Position numbers and translations under genes: made by a program | In this document: piece by piece, positions 18,701-25,846 of the stretch | Layout of the letters: each line of letters opens with the position of its first letter | How positions within the stretch are numbered: the first letter of the stretch is position 1 | The notes under the pieces: model-generated | Told to the model about the DNA's origin: nothing | The model's input: only the letters and a program-made list of their open reading frames with translations | Database searches by the model: none | Assembly: GCA_031258195.1 (NCBI GenBank) | Contig: JAIRNF010000024.1 | Coordinates: 62,001 to 126,000, forward strand | Direction of reading: 5' to 3' | Length of the DNA: 64,000 bases | Source: Prevotellaceae bacterium | Lineage (GTDB): Bacteria; Bacteroidota; Bacteroidia; Bacteroidales; UBA932

Positions 18701-20361
18701 TGGAGGGTAGTCTCACAGGTAAGTTTAGGCTGGAGGGCAAGCCTGGTGGATTGACGCTTACGGGTAACGGTAGCTTAAATGACGCGGGGCTTACTGTAGA
18801 TTATTTAAATACGCATTATAAGATTAATGGAGACTTTATTAGCGATAAGGAGAAAATAAGCCTAATTAATGCTACGGCTATTGACGACGAAGGTAATATT
18901 GCAACAATAAGAAGTGCTTTTGCTTCACACAGCTATTTTAAACGTTTTCAGTTTAATCTAGATTTGAGACTTGCTGATGTTAAGGCACTTAATACATCGG
19001 TGTACGATAACGATATGTTCTACGGAAAACTCTATGCCAGAGGAGATGTTGGTATATCTGGACCTTTATCCGATCTTAAATTTAATATAGTTGCACGAAC
19101 AAGTAGAAATTCGGTTTTATATATTCCGCTAACAACAGCTATGGCATCAAGGGCTAGTAGCGAACTGCTAACTTTTTACGTTCCTAAAGATACAATTCAA
19201 ACAGTTAGTAAGGAAGAACAGTTTTTTCTATCGTCAAATATATCTAATCGGAGCAATACCGTTAAGCGAACCACAAATATAGACCTTACCCTTAATGTAG
19301 AGGCAACAAGAGACGCTGAAATTAACGTTATCTTCGATCCAAGAACTAACGACGTTTTGAAAGGCTCCGGCTCTGGCGGTATTACTATCAACGTAAATCC
19401 CGGTAGAGATATCTTTACTGTGTTTGGTACTTATACGATAGACAGAGGTAGTTATACGCTTTTTATACCGAATTTGAATTTTATAAAGAAAGATTTTACG
19501 CTTGATAGAGGTGGTATTGTTGATTTTAATGGCGATATGGCCAACATGCGTTTTAATTTATCTGCCACTTACGATAAGATTGCGAGAACAACACTTTTTC
19601 CTATTATTCCGTATGATAGCCAGAATCAAGCAAAAATAAAATATCCCATTACCTGTAGAGTTAATATTTCGGGAACATTGAACGATATGAAAATTGACCC
19701 GCAGATTGTACTCTCAAATATTGATAGCGATACTGAGGCGAAAGTACAGAGCGTTCTGAATACTGACGAGAAAAAACTGAAACAGTTCTTAGCTTTACTC
19801 GCCCTGAATCAGTTTGTACCGGAAGAAACAGCAAGGCAGAGCGGCTCTGTAAACAGCTCTACCGGTAGTTCGGCGGGCTTGGCAAATCTGTCGGAGATAG
19901 TATCGTCACAGCTCAGCGCAATCTTCTCGGAGTTAAATCTTCCGATAGATTTCGGGGTATCGTATAAAACAGGAGTAGATGGTGTATCTAATGAGTTCGA
20001 TGTCGATTTTTCTTATCAAATTAACGACCGAATTATAGCTCGTGGAAATGTAGGAAACAACTATAATGCTTTAGGTACCGAATCTACTGTTTCTGGCGAC
20101 TTTGATATAGAGTATCTATGGAAACCCTCGATAACGCTTAGAGCTTTTTCTCGCTCAAACGACCCGTATAGCGATGAGTTGGGGAAAGGGCGTAGCCGAT
20201 ATGGAGGAGCTATTTCATATCAAAATAGATTTTCTACATTTAAAGAGCTGTGGAATTCTATTTTTAAAAGTAAAAAGAAAAGAGAAGCAGATGCCGCGGA
20301 GATACGTAGAAAAGAGGAGGAGAAAAGGCGCGCCTCTGCCGATTCTGTCAGGAAACAGTAA
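15787..20361 (+). CDS. tamB: TamB/AsmA-family translocation and assembly module protein
   Basis: A 1524-residue envelope protein with one N-terminal membrane segment (LLLLVVVLSVGLFM) followed by a very long run of amphipathic beta-strands. The DUF490/TamB C-terminal region (from about 1150) contains IDLTLNVEATRDAEINVIFDP, GSYTLFIPNLNF and FGVSYKTGVDG. The family bridges inner and outer membranes and is linked to lipid transport and outer-membrane protein assembly. The tail after residue 1490 is highly charged (KSKKKREADAAEIRRKEEEKRR) and probably periplasmic. The start is uncertain: no ATG precedes the membrane segment, an in-frame stop lies at 15751, and TTG at 15787 is the best choice. Position opposite tsaD is conserved in the phylum. 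Confidence 0.9.
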   Translation: MQNLLLLVVVLSVGLFMTVKLPAVQTYIIQKLTDAVYENLHIKVNIGSVSYAFFNRLDVNEIYVEDLDGDTLLYVDKLRLSVSSIGITTGVIGLGSVRLTDGEFNLHNDTERGIVNIRQLVWRFAPPKSDSDTIPKPEKEKKSKLSLKIGNVILDNFRFTMKRTPMKEYNDSARINFSDLRVDSIYLNLDNILLRNDTLFFDISELHFIEKSGFKLNNLTANGYVASSQAMFRDVTIRDEYSDVKMGFFSLNFDDIKSFKYFADKVRMDGLFSDAGYVSFQSLGYFAPVLRQVNTSVVPKGFVTGTVANLKSDSLYMATLDRGVETLVRFRMTGLPLIDETIIHGDIDRLQANSLSANKLLGEIVGKDAQLLQPYISLLREVDFKGKFTGLYNDFVTTGRMKTGIGLLGVDALFTNSVQKGTTFKGRFSGLDFNVGTLLKSSLLDRATFDVTMEGVLADGRLSTSIDGSVALLELNDYPYQNINLAGRLETSSFDGMVTVNDPNFRLDFLGKVHNLQYADSIPVFDFTANIRHADLHKLNLDINRRDTVSMFKGLVESKFTGRTWSTSQGTIALNNAVYTDDKGETNIGNVLFSIEQAVRSYKMKLSSEYVDAIYDATASPANMFKDFNYYMAHYLPSVASDTTGIGDTQDNTYRIRIEAKKTGIITQIVMPELFIAEGSTADAKLENNRIALEAQSDKLYYGIYEAKNPKVKVEQGAHQIDVAVTAEELNNSRALFVRDVAISSIIKGDSVQSEVKYDNKTEVRNLMDFNIRTLFSRKENNGLLADFKINPSTWVINNIPWAISCGGVLLDSARVSIENFEVGYKEQRLSLHGAYSSSSRDTLSLYLNALSLSHFDDILQDQRIPYQLDGTISGRALLFEYENQPLFYANMRATEVGTNGGLLGDIRIRSIWSNELAQLRFSTAIMRGANTLFNARGSYTPKTSDLEFSIEADKLPVVHAEPFLVGAMSRLEGSLTGKFRLEGKPGGLTLTGNGSLNDAGLTVDYLNTHYKINGDFISDKEKISLINATAIDDEGNIATIRSAFASHSYFKRFQFNLDLRLADVKALNTSVYDNDMFYGKLYARGDVGISGPLSDLKFNIVARTSRNSVLYIPLTTAMASRASSELLTFYVPKDTIQTVSKEEQFFLSSNISNRSNTVKRTTNIDLTLNVEATRDAEINVIFDPRTNDVLKGSGSGGITINVNPGRDIFTVFGTYTIDRGSYTLFIPNLNFIKKDFTLDRGGIVDFNGDMANMRFNLSATYDKIARTTLFPIIPYDSQNQAKIKYPITCRVNISGTLNDMKIDPQIVLSNIDSDTEAKVQSVLNTDEKKLKQFLALLALNQFVPEETARQSGSVNSSTGSSAGLANLSEIVSSQLSAIFSELNLPIDFGVSYKTGVDGVSNEFDVDFSYQINDRIIARGNVGNNYNALGTESTVSGDFDIEYLWKPSITLRAFSRSNDPYSDELGKGRSRYGGAISYQNRFSTFKELWNSIFKSKKKREADAAEIRRKEEEKRRASADSVRKQ

Positions 20362-20444
20362 AATGAATACGCTTTATATTGATTTTGGCTTAATATGTGT
20401 TAATTAATATGGCGCTAGTATTCGAAAGAATATCAACATTTTTA

Positions 20445-20452
20445 TATTTTTG
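20445..20452 (+). promoter_or_regulatory. -7 element for exbB-exbD-tonB
   Basis: TATTTTTG, about 53 bases before the exbB ATG, in the 143-base gap after tamB. Confidence 0.5.
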
Positions 20453-20504
20453 TCGTTTAAAGTAAAATAGAGAATATAAGCATTCAAAAAATAACTAAAT
20501 AACT

Positions 20505-21209
20505 ATGTTAACAGCCTTTCTTCAAACTCCAGTAGCTAACATGACCGATACTACGGCGGTCGCAGCTTCTCAAGCAGCTAATGCAGAGCTATCGCTTTTC
20601 GATCTTACCGTTAAGGGCGGATGGTTAATGATTCCGCTTGCCTTACTTCTGGTTATTGCCGTTGTAATATTTGTAGAGCGTTGGCTTGCTATTCGTAAAG
20701 CGGCAAAAGTGGATATGAACTTTATGAATAGCATAAAAGATTATATCCACGACGGAAAAATAAGAGCGGCTGTTTCGCTTTGTCAATCGCAAAATACACC
20801 TGTTGCCCGGATGATTGAAAGAGGTATTGATCGTATAGGTCGTCCGTTAAGTGATGTACAAACCGCTGTTGAGAATGCCGGTAATCTTGAGGTTGCCAAG
20901 CTTGAAGAAGGTCTGCCATTTCTTGCAACTATTGCTGGTGGCGCACCTATGATAGGTTTTTTAGGAACGGTTATAGGTATGATTCAGGCGTTTTTTAATA
21001 TGTCCTCGGCTGGTAATAACATAGATATATCGCTTCTTTCAGGTGGTATTTATACCGCGATGGTTACAACTGTAGCAGGTCTGATCGTTGGGGTTATGGC
21101 ATATTTTGGATATAACTATTTAGTATCTCGCGTAGATAGGGTAATCTTTAAAATGGAGGCTAGTACTATAGAGTTTATGGATTTACTTAACGAGCCTGTA
21201 AGTCGGTAA
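20505..21209 (+). CDS. exbB: ExbB/TolQ/MotA family proton channel
   Basis: A 234-residue inner-membrane protein with three hydrophobic segments: about 40-60 (WLMIPLALLLVIAVVIFVE), 140-165 (LATIAGGAPMIGFLGTVIGMIQAF) and 175-200 (GGIYTAMVTTVAGLIVGVMAY). The GFLGTVIGMIQAF and TTVAGLIVG motifs are diagnostic. With ExbD it uses the proton gradient to energise TonB. It is the first gene of an exbB-exbD-tonB operon, with 19 bases to exbD. The function could equally be TolQ-like, since Bacteroidetes sets are hard to assign to Ton or Tol by sequence alone. Confidence 0.93.
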   Translation: MLTAFLQTPVANMTDTTAVAASQAANAELSLFDLTVKGGWLMIPLALLLVIAVVIFVERWLAIRKAAKVDMNFMNSIKDYIHDGKIRAAVSLCQSQNTPVARMIERGIDRIGRPLSDVQTAVENAGNLEVAKLEEGLPFLATIAGGAPMIGFLGTVIGMIQAFFNMSSAGNNIDISLLSGGIYTAMVTTVAGLIVGVMAYFGYNYLVSRVDRVIFKMEASTIEFMDLLNEPVSR

Positions 21210-21228
21210 AACTTAAAATTTAGTAGCT

Positions 21229-21633
21229 ATGGCAATTAAACGCAGGCTAAAAGCCGACTCATCGTTCAGCATGGCATCAATGTCCGACATTGTATTCTTG
21301 CTGCTTATATTCTTTTTGGTTACATCTACCCTTATAAATCCTAATGCCCTTAACCTGCTTCTACCTAAAAGTACAAATCAGGTGTCGGCAAAGAGGCATG
21401 TCAGCGTGGGCATTAAACATCTGGCGCCGGATAAGTATGAGTACTCCGTGGATAAAAGAGCTGTTCCGTTTTCTAATGTAGAACCTTTACTTCGACAGAA
21501 ATTGATGGACGCGGAGGATCCTACGGTTACCGTATATGCGGATATGAGTGTGCCGATTGAAGAACTAGTAAAGGTTATGAATATTGCTAAACGCAATAGC
21601 TACAAATCGATATTGGCAACCAGTCCTGAATAA
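21229..21633 (+). CDS. exbD: ExbD/TolR family biopolymer transport protein
   Basis: The 134-residue protein has a short cytoplasmic N-terminus, one membrane segment (about 18-38) with the family motif MSDIVFLLLIFFLVTS including the proton-relay Asp, then a small periplasmic domain ending SYKSILATSPE. It pairs with ExbB. The stop overlaps the ATG of the next gene (TAATG), indicating coupled translation. Confidence 0.93.
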   Translation: MAIKRRLKADSSFSMASMSDIVFLLLIFFLVTSTLINPNALNLLLPKSTNQVSAKRHVSVGIKHLAPDKYEYSVDKRAVPFSNVEPLLRQKLMDAEDPTVTVYADMSVPIEELVKVMNIAKRNSYKSILATSPE

Positions 21634-22424
21634 TGACTGACGAAAAACGAAATAACAGGCTAAAAGGAATAATAGTAAGCCTACTATTAAATGGTTTACT
21701 ATTAGCTATTCTTATGTTAGCCGTGTTACCTGCGCCTCCTCCGCCCGAAGAAACTGAGGGAATTCTCATCGAACTTCTTGAAGAATACCCTCCTCGCCGG
21801 ATTGTTGATGCCGGGGGTGCCAACCCACAAAGAACAAATAATCCGGGAAATCGGATTGAGGTTGCTCCGCCTGAAGTACGACCATCTGATAGGACACGAG
21901 CCTCTCGTCCCGATAATAGACCTGATGCAAAACCCAGCACAGCCGGAGACGAAGGAGATGTTGAACGTTATGAACCTCTGCGACCGCAAGTTAATCCGCA
22001 GGCTCTCTTTCAAAGCAACAATACAGGTACGGAAGAGTTGGATAATAAAACAAATATAAAAGATAACAGCCTTTTCCCCGGAACAGGTACGAGCGATGAT
22101 CCTACGAGAGGTACTAATGCTACACCCGGTAGTTTTACCCAACAAAAGGGAGTGGATTTCAGCTTAGCAGGACGTTCTGCTTCCGGTAGGTGGCCCCTTC
22201 CGGAGTATAAAGTACAAAAAGAAGGACGAGTGGTTGTTGAGATAACGGTTGATCGTCAGGGGAAGGTGATACGTGCTGTTGGAGGAGTTAGAGGTTCTAC
22301 TACAGCCGATGCGCGGCTTGTAAGAGCAGCGGAAGAGGCGGCAAAAAAGGCGATGTTTAATGCTGACCCGAAAGCGGCAAACCTACAAGTGGGAACAATT
22401 ACTTATATCTTTAGGCTAGAGTAA
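21633..22424 (+). CDS. TonB family energy transducer
   Basis: A 263-residue protein with an N-terminal membrane segment (about 11-30) followed by PAPPPPEE, a disordered charged and Pro/Asn-rich linker to about 165, and a C-terminal TonB-like domain: WPLPEYKVQKEGRVVVEITVD, with the basic and VGTITYIFRL end. TonB carries proton-motive energy to outer-membrane receptors such as SusC-type transporters. It is shorter in Pro-repeats than classic TonB. It is the last gene of the operon and is followed by intergenic repeat copy C. Confidence 0.88.
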   Translation: MTDEKRNNRLKGIIVSLLLNGLLLAILMLAVLPAPPPPEETEGILIELLEEYPPRRIVDAGGANPQRTNNPGNRIEVAPPEVRPSDRTRASRPDNRPDAKPSTAGDEGDVERYEPLRPQVNPQALFQSNNTGTEELDNKTNIKDNSLFPGTGTSDDPTRGTNATPGSFTQQKGVDFSLAGRSASGRWPLPEYKVQKEGRVVVEITVDRQGKVIRAVGGVRGSTTADARLVRAAEEAAKKAMFNADPKAANLQVGTITYIFRLE

Positions 22425-22469
22425 CTTGGGCTATTGTCTGGCAGATTTTCATAGTGCAAAATATTAGCG

Positions 22470-22558
22470 TTATTCCGAACGAAGTGAGGAATCTCCCACT
22501 ACTGCCATTAAAAAGATTTATTTTCGCCGAGTTTCGGTTTTCGCTTCGTTCGAAATAA
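22470..22558. repeat. Palindromic intergenic repeat, copy C (degenerate)
   Basis: Outer arms TTATTCCGAACGAAG (22470-22484) and CTTCGTTCGAAATAA (22544-22558); the inner GTGAGGAATCT part is preserved only on the left. It lies between the convergent tonB and small DNA-binding-like genes. Confidence 0.75.
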
Positions 22559-22618
22559 CAAACTTTCCTTTTAATTTACTTTTTACAGCTTAAACTTTAA
22601 ATCGTGTATATCTTTCTA

Positions 22619-22831
22619 TTAAAATAAGGTAGGATGATCTTCTTCTGTTTTGCGTAGTATGGTAGAAATAACAGCTTCGCGAATAAATTTTGCTTGGTTG
22701 GCTATTTTATACTTTTTGCAAAAAGCATTCATTACCTCCAGCTCGCTATCATTAAAGGTAACAACCTTTCTATGCTTTCTTACAAACTTTGCTATTCGTT
22801 GAGGTTTTACTGTTTTCTTTTTATCTGCCAT
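22619..22831 (-). CDS. Small conserved RHH-like protein, function unknown
   Basis: A 70-residue protein with a basic N-terminus (KKKTVKPQRIAKFVRKHRK) followed by VVTFNDSELEVMNAFCKKY and ANQAKFIREAVISTIL, then the acidic end EEDHPTLF. A beta-strand followed by two helices, with a basic N-terminus, suggests a ribbon-helix-helix DNA-binding protein, like small relaxosome or antitoxin-type regulators. I believe similar stand-alone proteins ending in HPTLF occur in Bacteroidetes chromosomes, but no target is known to me. No toxin or mobilisation gene is adjacent. It has its own -7 element. Confidence 0.7.
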   Translation of the reverse strand: MADKKKTVKPQRIAKFVRKHRKVVTFNDSELEVMNAFCKKYKIANQAKFIREAVISTILRKTEEDHPTLF

Positions 22832-22849
22832 GTAAATGCTTTTACCCTA

Positions 22850-22857
22850 CAAACATA
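22850..22857 (-). promoter_or_regulatory. -7 element for the small RHH-like gene
   Basis: TATGTTTG on the minus strand, about 18 bases upstream of the ATG at 22831, implying a very short leader. Confidence 0.5.
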
Positions 22858-22929
22858 GGAGTTTTTCGGCATAGTTCAAATTTAATCATCAAATAACAAC
22901 GGATGCGCGTCTCTCATATAATTAATCAT

Positions 22930-22937
22930 TATATTTG
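22930..22937 (+). promoter_or_regulatory. -7 element for butyrate kinase
   Basis: TATATTTG on the plus strand, about 77 bases before the ATG at 23015, divergent to the small RHH-like gene. Confidence 0.5.
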
Positions 22938-23014
22938 TAACCAAATTGTCAACAAATAGTATTTATTTTTCTGTTTTTAATACAATATACTTCTAATTTA
23001 AAACTTGATTGACT

Positions 23015-24091
23015 ATGAGTAAGTATAAGATTTTGGCTATAAATCCGGGTTCTACTTCAACTAAGATTGCCGTATTTGAAAATAATAAGGCGCTTTTAGT
23101 TAAGACTTTAAAGCATTCTAGCGAGGAGTTAAAACCTTTTAGAATAATGGTCGATCAATATGAGTTTCGCAAGCAGATCATACTTGACGAGTTGAAAAAT
23201 TCAGACTTTGACATAACGACGCTTGATGCTATTGTAGGGCGTGGAGGACTACTAAAACCCATTTTATCGGGTGTTTACGAGGTAAACGAGCAGATGAAAA
23301 AAGACCTTAAGGTGGGTGTGCAAGGGCAACATGCCAGTAATTTAGGAGGACTTATTGCAGATGAGATTGCAAAAATGACACCCAATGCCAAAGCATATAT
23401 TGCTGATCCTGTGGTTGTTGATGAACTATCGGATGAAGCGAGGGTTACTGGTCATCCTCTTCTTAAGAGAGTTTCGATTTTCCATGCGTTAAATCAAAAG
23501 GCTATTGCACGTACGCATGCGCGGGCTATAGGCAGACCTTACGAAGAATTGAACTTTGTTATTGCGCACTTAGGCGGTGGAATTTCTATAGGGGCACATT
23601 ATAAAGGTAGAGTATTTGATGTAAATAATGCGCTTGACGGGGCAGGTCCCATGTCGCCCGAACGTTCGGGTTCTTTGCCTGCAGGTCAGCTTGCCGAACT
23701 TTGTTTTAGCGGAAAATACACCTTAGAAGAGGTTCAGAAAATGATAAACGGCAAGGGTGGATTAATAGCACATCTTGGAACAAACCAGGCGTACGAAGTT
23801 GAAAAAATGGCAGAAGAAGGTAATGTTAAGGCTAAGCTTATTCAAGATGCCATGTGTTACCAGATAGGTAAATGGATTGGCTCCATGGCAACTGTTCTTA
23901 AGGGAGAGGTTCACGGAATACTTTTAACGGGAGGTATGGCAAACAGTAAGTATTTGTGCGAATATGTTCGCGAGATGGTTAGCTATATCGCTCCTGTTTT
24001 CATCTATCCCGGAGAAGACGAAATGGGTGCTTTGGCAACTAACGGGCTGATGGTTTTGCAAGGTGATGTTGTTCCAAAAGTTTACGAATAA
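23015..24091 (+). CDS. buk: Butyrate kinase
   Basis: Cytoplasmic acetokinase-family enzyme that interconverts butyryl phosphate plus ADP with butyrate plus ATP; it may also act on branched short-chain acids. The 358-residue protein has the ASKHA opening ILAINPGSTSTKIAVF, the central HLGGGISIGAHYKGRVFDVNNALDG block beginning near residue 186 with GPMSPERSG, and GILLTGGMANS towards the end. The ATG at 23015 is preferred over a TTG two codons upstream. The usual partner, phosphate butyryltransferase, is not next to it; the gene stands alone between an RHH-like gene and a terminator. Confidence 0.93.
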   Translation: MSKYKILAINPGSTSTKIAVFENNKALLVKTLKHSSEELKPFRIMVDQYEFRKQIILDELKNSDFDITTLDAIVGRGGLLKPILSGVYEVNEQMKKDLKVGVQGQHASNLGGLIADEIAKMTPNAKAYIADPVVVDELSDEARVTGHPLLKRVSIFHALNQKAIARTHARAIGRPYEELNFVIAHLGGGISIGAHYKGRVFDVNNALDGAGPMSPERSGSLPAGQLAELCFSGKYTLEEVQKMINGKGGLIAHLGTNQAYEVEKMAEEGNVKAKLIQDAMCYQIGKWIGSMATVLKGEVHGILLTGGMANSKYLCEYVREMVSYIAPVFIYPGEDEMGALATNGLMVLQGDVVPKVYE

Positions 24092-24110
24092 ATCTCTATA
24101 AGTTAATATA

Positions 24111-24152
24111 AAGTAAGAAGGCTTGCGGCAATTATTGCAAGTCTTCTTACTT
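24111..24152 (+). terminator. Hairpin terminator after buk
   Basis: AAGTAAGAAGGCTTGC pairs with GCAAGTCTTCTTACTT (one G-U pair), giving a 16-base stem with a 10-base loop, 20 bases after the buk stop and between convergent genes. It could serve both strands. Confidence 0.75.
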
Positions 24153-24197
24153 ATAAACCATATTGTTATATTTCAAAGTAAAATTTCTTTAGCTTAT

Positions 24198-25706
24198 TTA
24201 TAGAATTATTGGAGTGCTTGCCTCACTTTCATTCTGGAGCCTATCTAAAGCTGTAACTACATATTTATACTTTTTATCAGATTGAGGTATCGCATAGTGG
24301 GAGGTACGAACTATCTTCACTATTTTTGTCGCATCATCTAAATCTATAGGTTCGTCAACTTCAAAGCGATATATGCAGAAGTAGAAGGCTTTATCCATTT
24401 CGTTCTCGGTAGAATCTACTTGCCATGCTAGCCGCACTCTTTCGTTATGTATTTCTCCCGAAAGATGTTTTACAGGGGTGGGAGGAATAGAATCGATATG
24501 TGAGTACCGTGGAATTAGCGAAGGGTAACGTTGATAGTTGGTAGCAAGGCTATCGATTATTCCGTATGGATTTTGACTAAGTCCATAACCCGACCACCAA
24601 ACGTTACCATGTATGTTAGGATCTTGCCTAACCATTCTCATTTTTTCATACAGCTGACTTTCTCCCTTTTTATCTTTACTGTCTTGCGGTAGAACGTTTA
24701 TCGTTCTCATAACATCTTGTCCGATATACAGCTGTTCGTTAAAGTTATTTTTGCTCCACCATTTAATAAGCGGAGCGTAATCGGCAAGCGGATGTCCAAT
24801 TTCCCAGTACAGCTGTGGAGCGTTGTAATCAATCCAGCCTTTTTCTACCCATAGCTTTACATCTGCAAAAAGGTCGTCGTAGTTGGTTTGCCTTGCCTGA
24901 GAATCAGAACCGGTTGAGTCATCAGATTTATTGCGCCATACACCAAACGGACTGATACCAAACTTTACCCAGGGTTTAATTTTTTTAATAGTATCGCCCA
25001 GTTGTTGAACGAGTATGTTTACGTTGTTTCTTCTCCAATCATCTCTTTCATCTTTGTCAAGACCATCAGCTTCATGATACTTTAGAAACGATTCTTCGTC
25101 AGGAAATTCTTCGTTTTTGACTCTATAGGGGTAGAAGTAATCGTCGAAATGAATTGCATCGATATCGTAACGACTTACAACATCTGCAATAACTTTAATA
25201 GTATGCTCACGTGATTCGGACTGACCCGGGTCGAAATAAATTTGTTTACCATACTTAACAAATAAATGCGGTTTTTTGTAGTATAGGTGATCTTTACAAA
25301 TCTCTTCCTTATCATTAGAAGTAACACGATAGGGGTTGAGCCATGCGTGTAATTCCATACCTCTGTTATGGCATTCTTCTATCATAAACTCTAACGGATC
25401 CCAAAGCGGATTAGGCGCTTTGCCTTGTTCTCCTGTAATAAAGCGGCTCCACGGCTCATGATCGGTAATGTAAAAAGCATCCGCTTGTGGGCGGATTTGG
25501 AAAATTACTGCATTAATTCCTGCTTTTTCAAATTTATTGAGAAGATCAATATAGTGTTGCCGCATCTCTTCAGTGGTCATATTCTGATAATCTTTATTAC
25601 CTACGGTATGGATCCAAGTACCCCTGAATTCTCGCTTAGGAGGCTGTTGTGCAAAGGAGGGTGGCATAATTGCTAATAAGAATAGCAAACATCCAAGTTT
25701 TTTCAT
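24198..25706 (-). CDS. Family 10-like glycoside hydrolase (GHL10/DUF187), secreted
   Basis: A 502-residue exported protein with signal peptide MKKLGCLLFLLAIMPPSFAQ. The GHL10 barrel runs from about 24 (KREFRGTWIHTVG) to 390, with INAVIFQIRPQADAFY, ELHAWLNPYR, DAIHFDDYFYPY and FGISPFGVWRN; Asp and Glu residues in these strands are the likely active site. A C-terminal fibronectin-III-like domain follows (about 410-500, PPTPVKHLSGEI to ALDRLQNESEAS). Relatives such as YngK are suspected peptidoglycan or polysaccharide hydrolases, but the substrate is not settled. It is monocistronic with its own promoter. Confidence 0.9.
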   Translation of the reverse strand: MKKLGCLLFLLAIMPPSFAQQPPKREFRGTWIHTVGNKDYQNMTTEEMRQHYIDLLNKFEKAGINAVIFQIRPQADAFYITDHEPWSRFITGEQGKAPNPLWDPLEFMIEECHNRGMELHAWLNPYRVTSNDKEEICKDHLYYKKPHLFVKYGKQIYFDPGQSESREHTIKVIADVVSRYDIDAIHFDDYFYPYRVKNEEFPDEESFLKYHEADGLDKDERDDWRRNNVNILVQQLGDTIKKIKPWVKFGISPFGVWRNKSDDSTGSDSQARQTNYDDLFADVKLWVEKGWIDYNAPQLYWEIGHPLADYAPLIKWWSKNNFNEQLYIGQDVMRTINVLPQDSKDKKGESQLYEKMRMVRQDPNIHGNVWWSGYGLSQNPYGIIDSLATNYQRYPSLIPRYSHIDSIPPTPVKHLSGEIHNERVRLAWQVDSTENEMDKAFYFCIYRFEVDEPIDLDDATKIVKIVRTSHYAIPQSDKKYKYVVTALDRLQNESEASTPIIL

Positions 25707-25740
25707 GATTTTAAGTTTAGGTTTTATATATGATAAAGAA

Positions 25741-25748
25741 CAAATATA
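25741..25748 (-). promoter_or_regulatory. -7 element for the GHL10 gene
   Basis: TATATTTG on the minus strand, about 35 bases upstream of the ATG at 25706. Confidence 0.5.
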
Positions 25749-25785
25749 TCAATTCTGGGGTAGATGAAAAATTGTTTGTATGGAA

Positions 25786-25826
25786 AAAGGGCTATCCGAA
25801 GAGTTCTAATTTTCGGATAGCCCTTT
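25786..25826 (-). terminator. Terminator after the DEAD-box helicase gene
   Basis: A perfect 15-base inverted repeat (AAAGGGCTATCCGAA and TTCGGATAGCCCTTT, 11-base loop) lies 20 bases after the helicase stop, with A/T flanks on the minus strand. Confidence 0.8.
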
Positions 25827-25846
25827 ACTGTATAAGATATCGCTAT

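Noticed and set aside
21587..22145. Antisense open frames across tonB
   Set aside because: They mirror the Pro/Arg-rich TonB linker; the sense gene is in a clear exbB-exbD-tonB operon.
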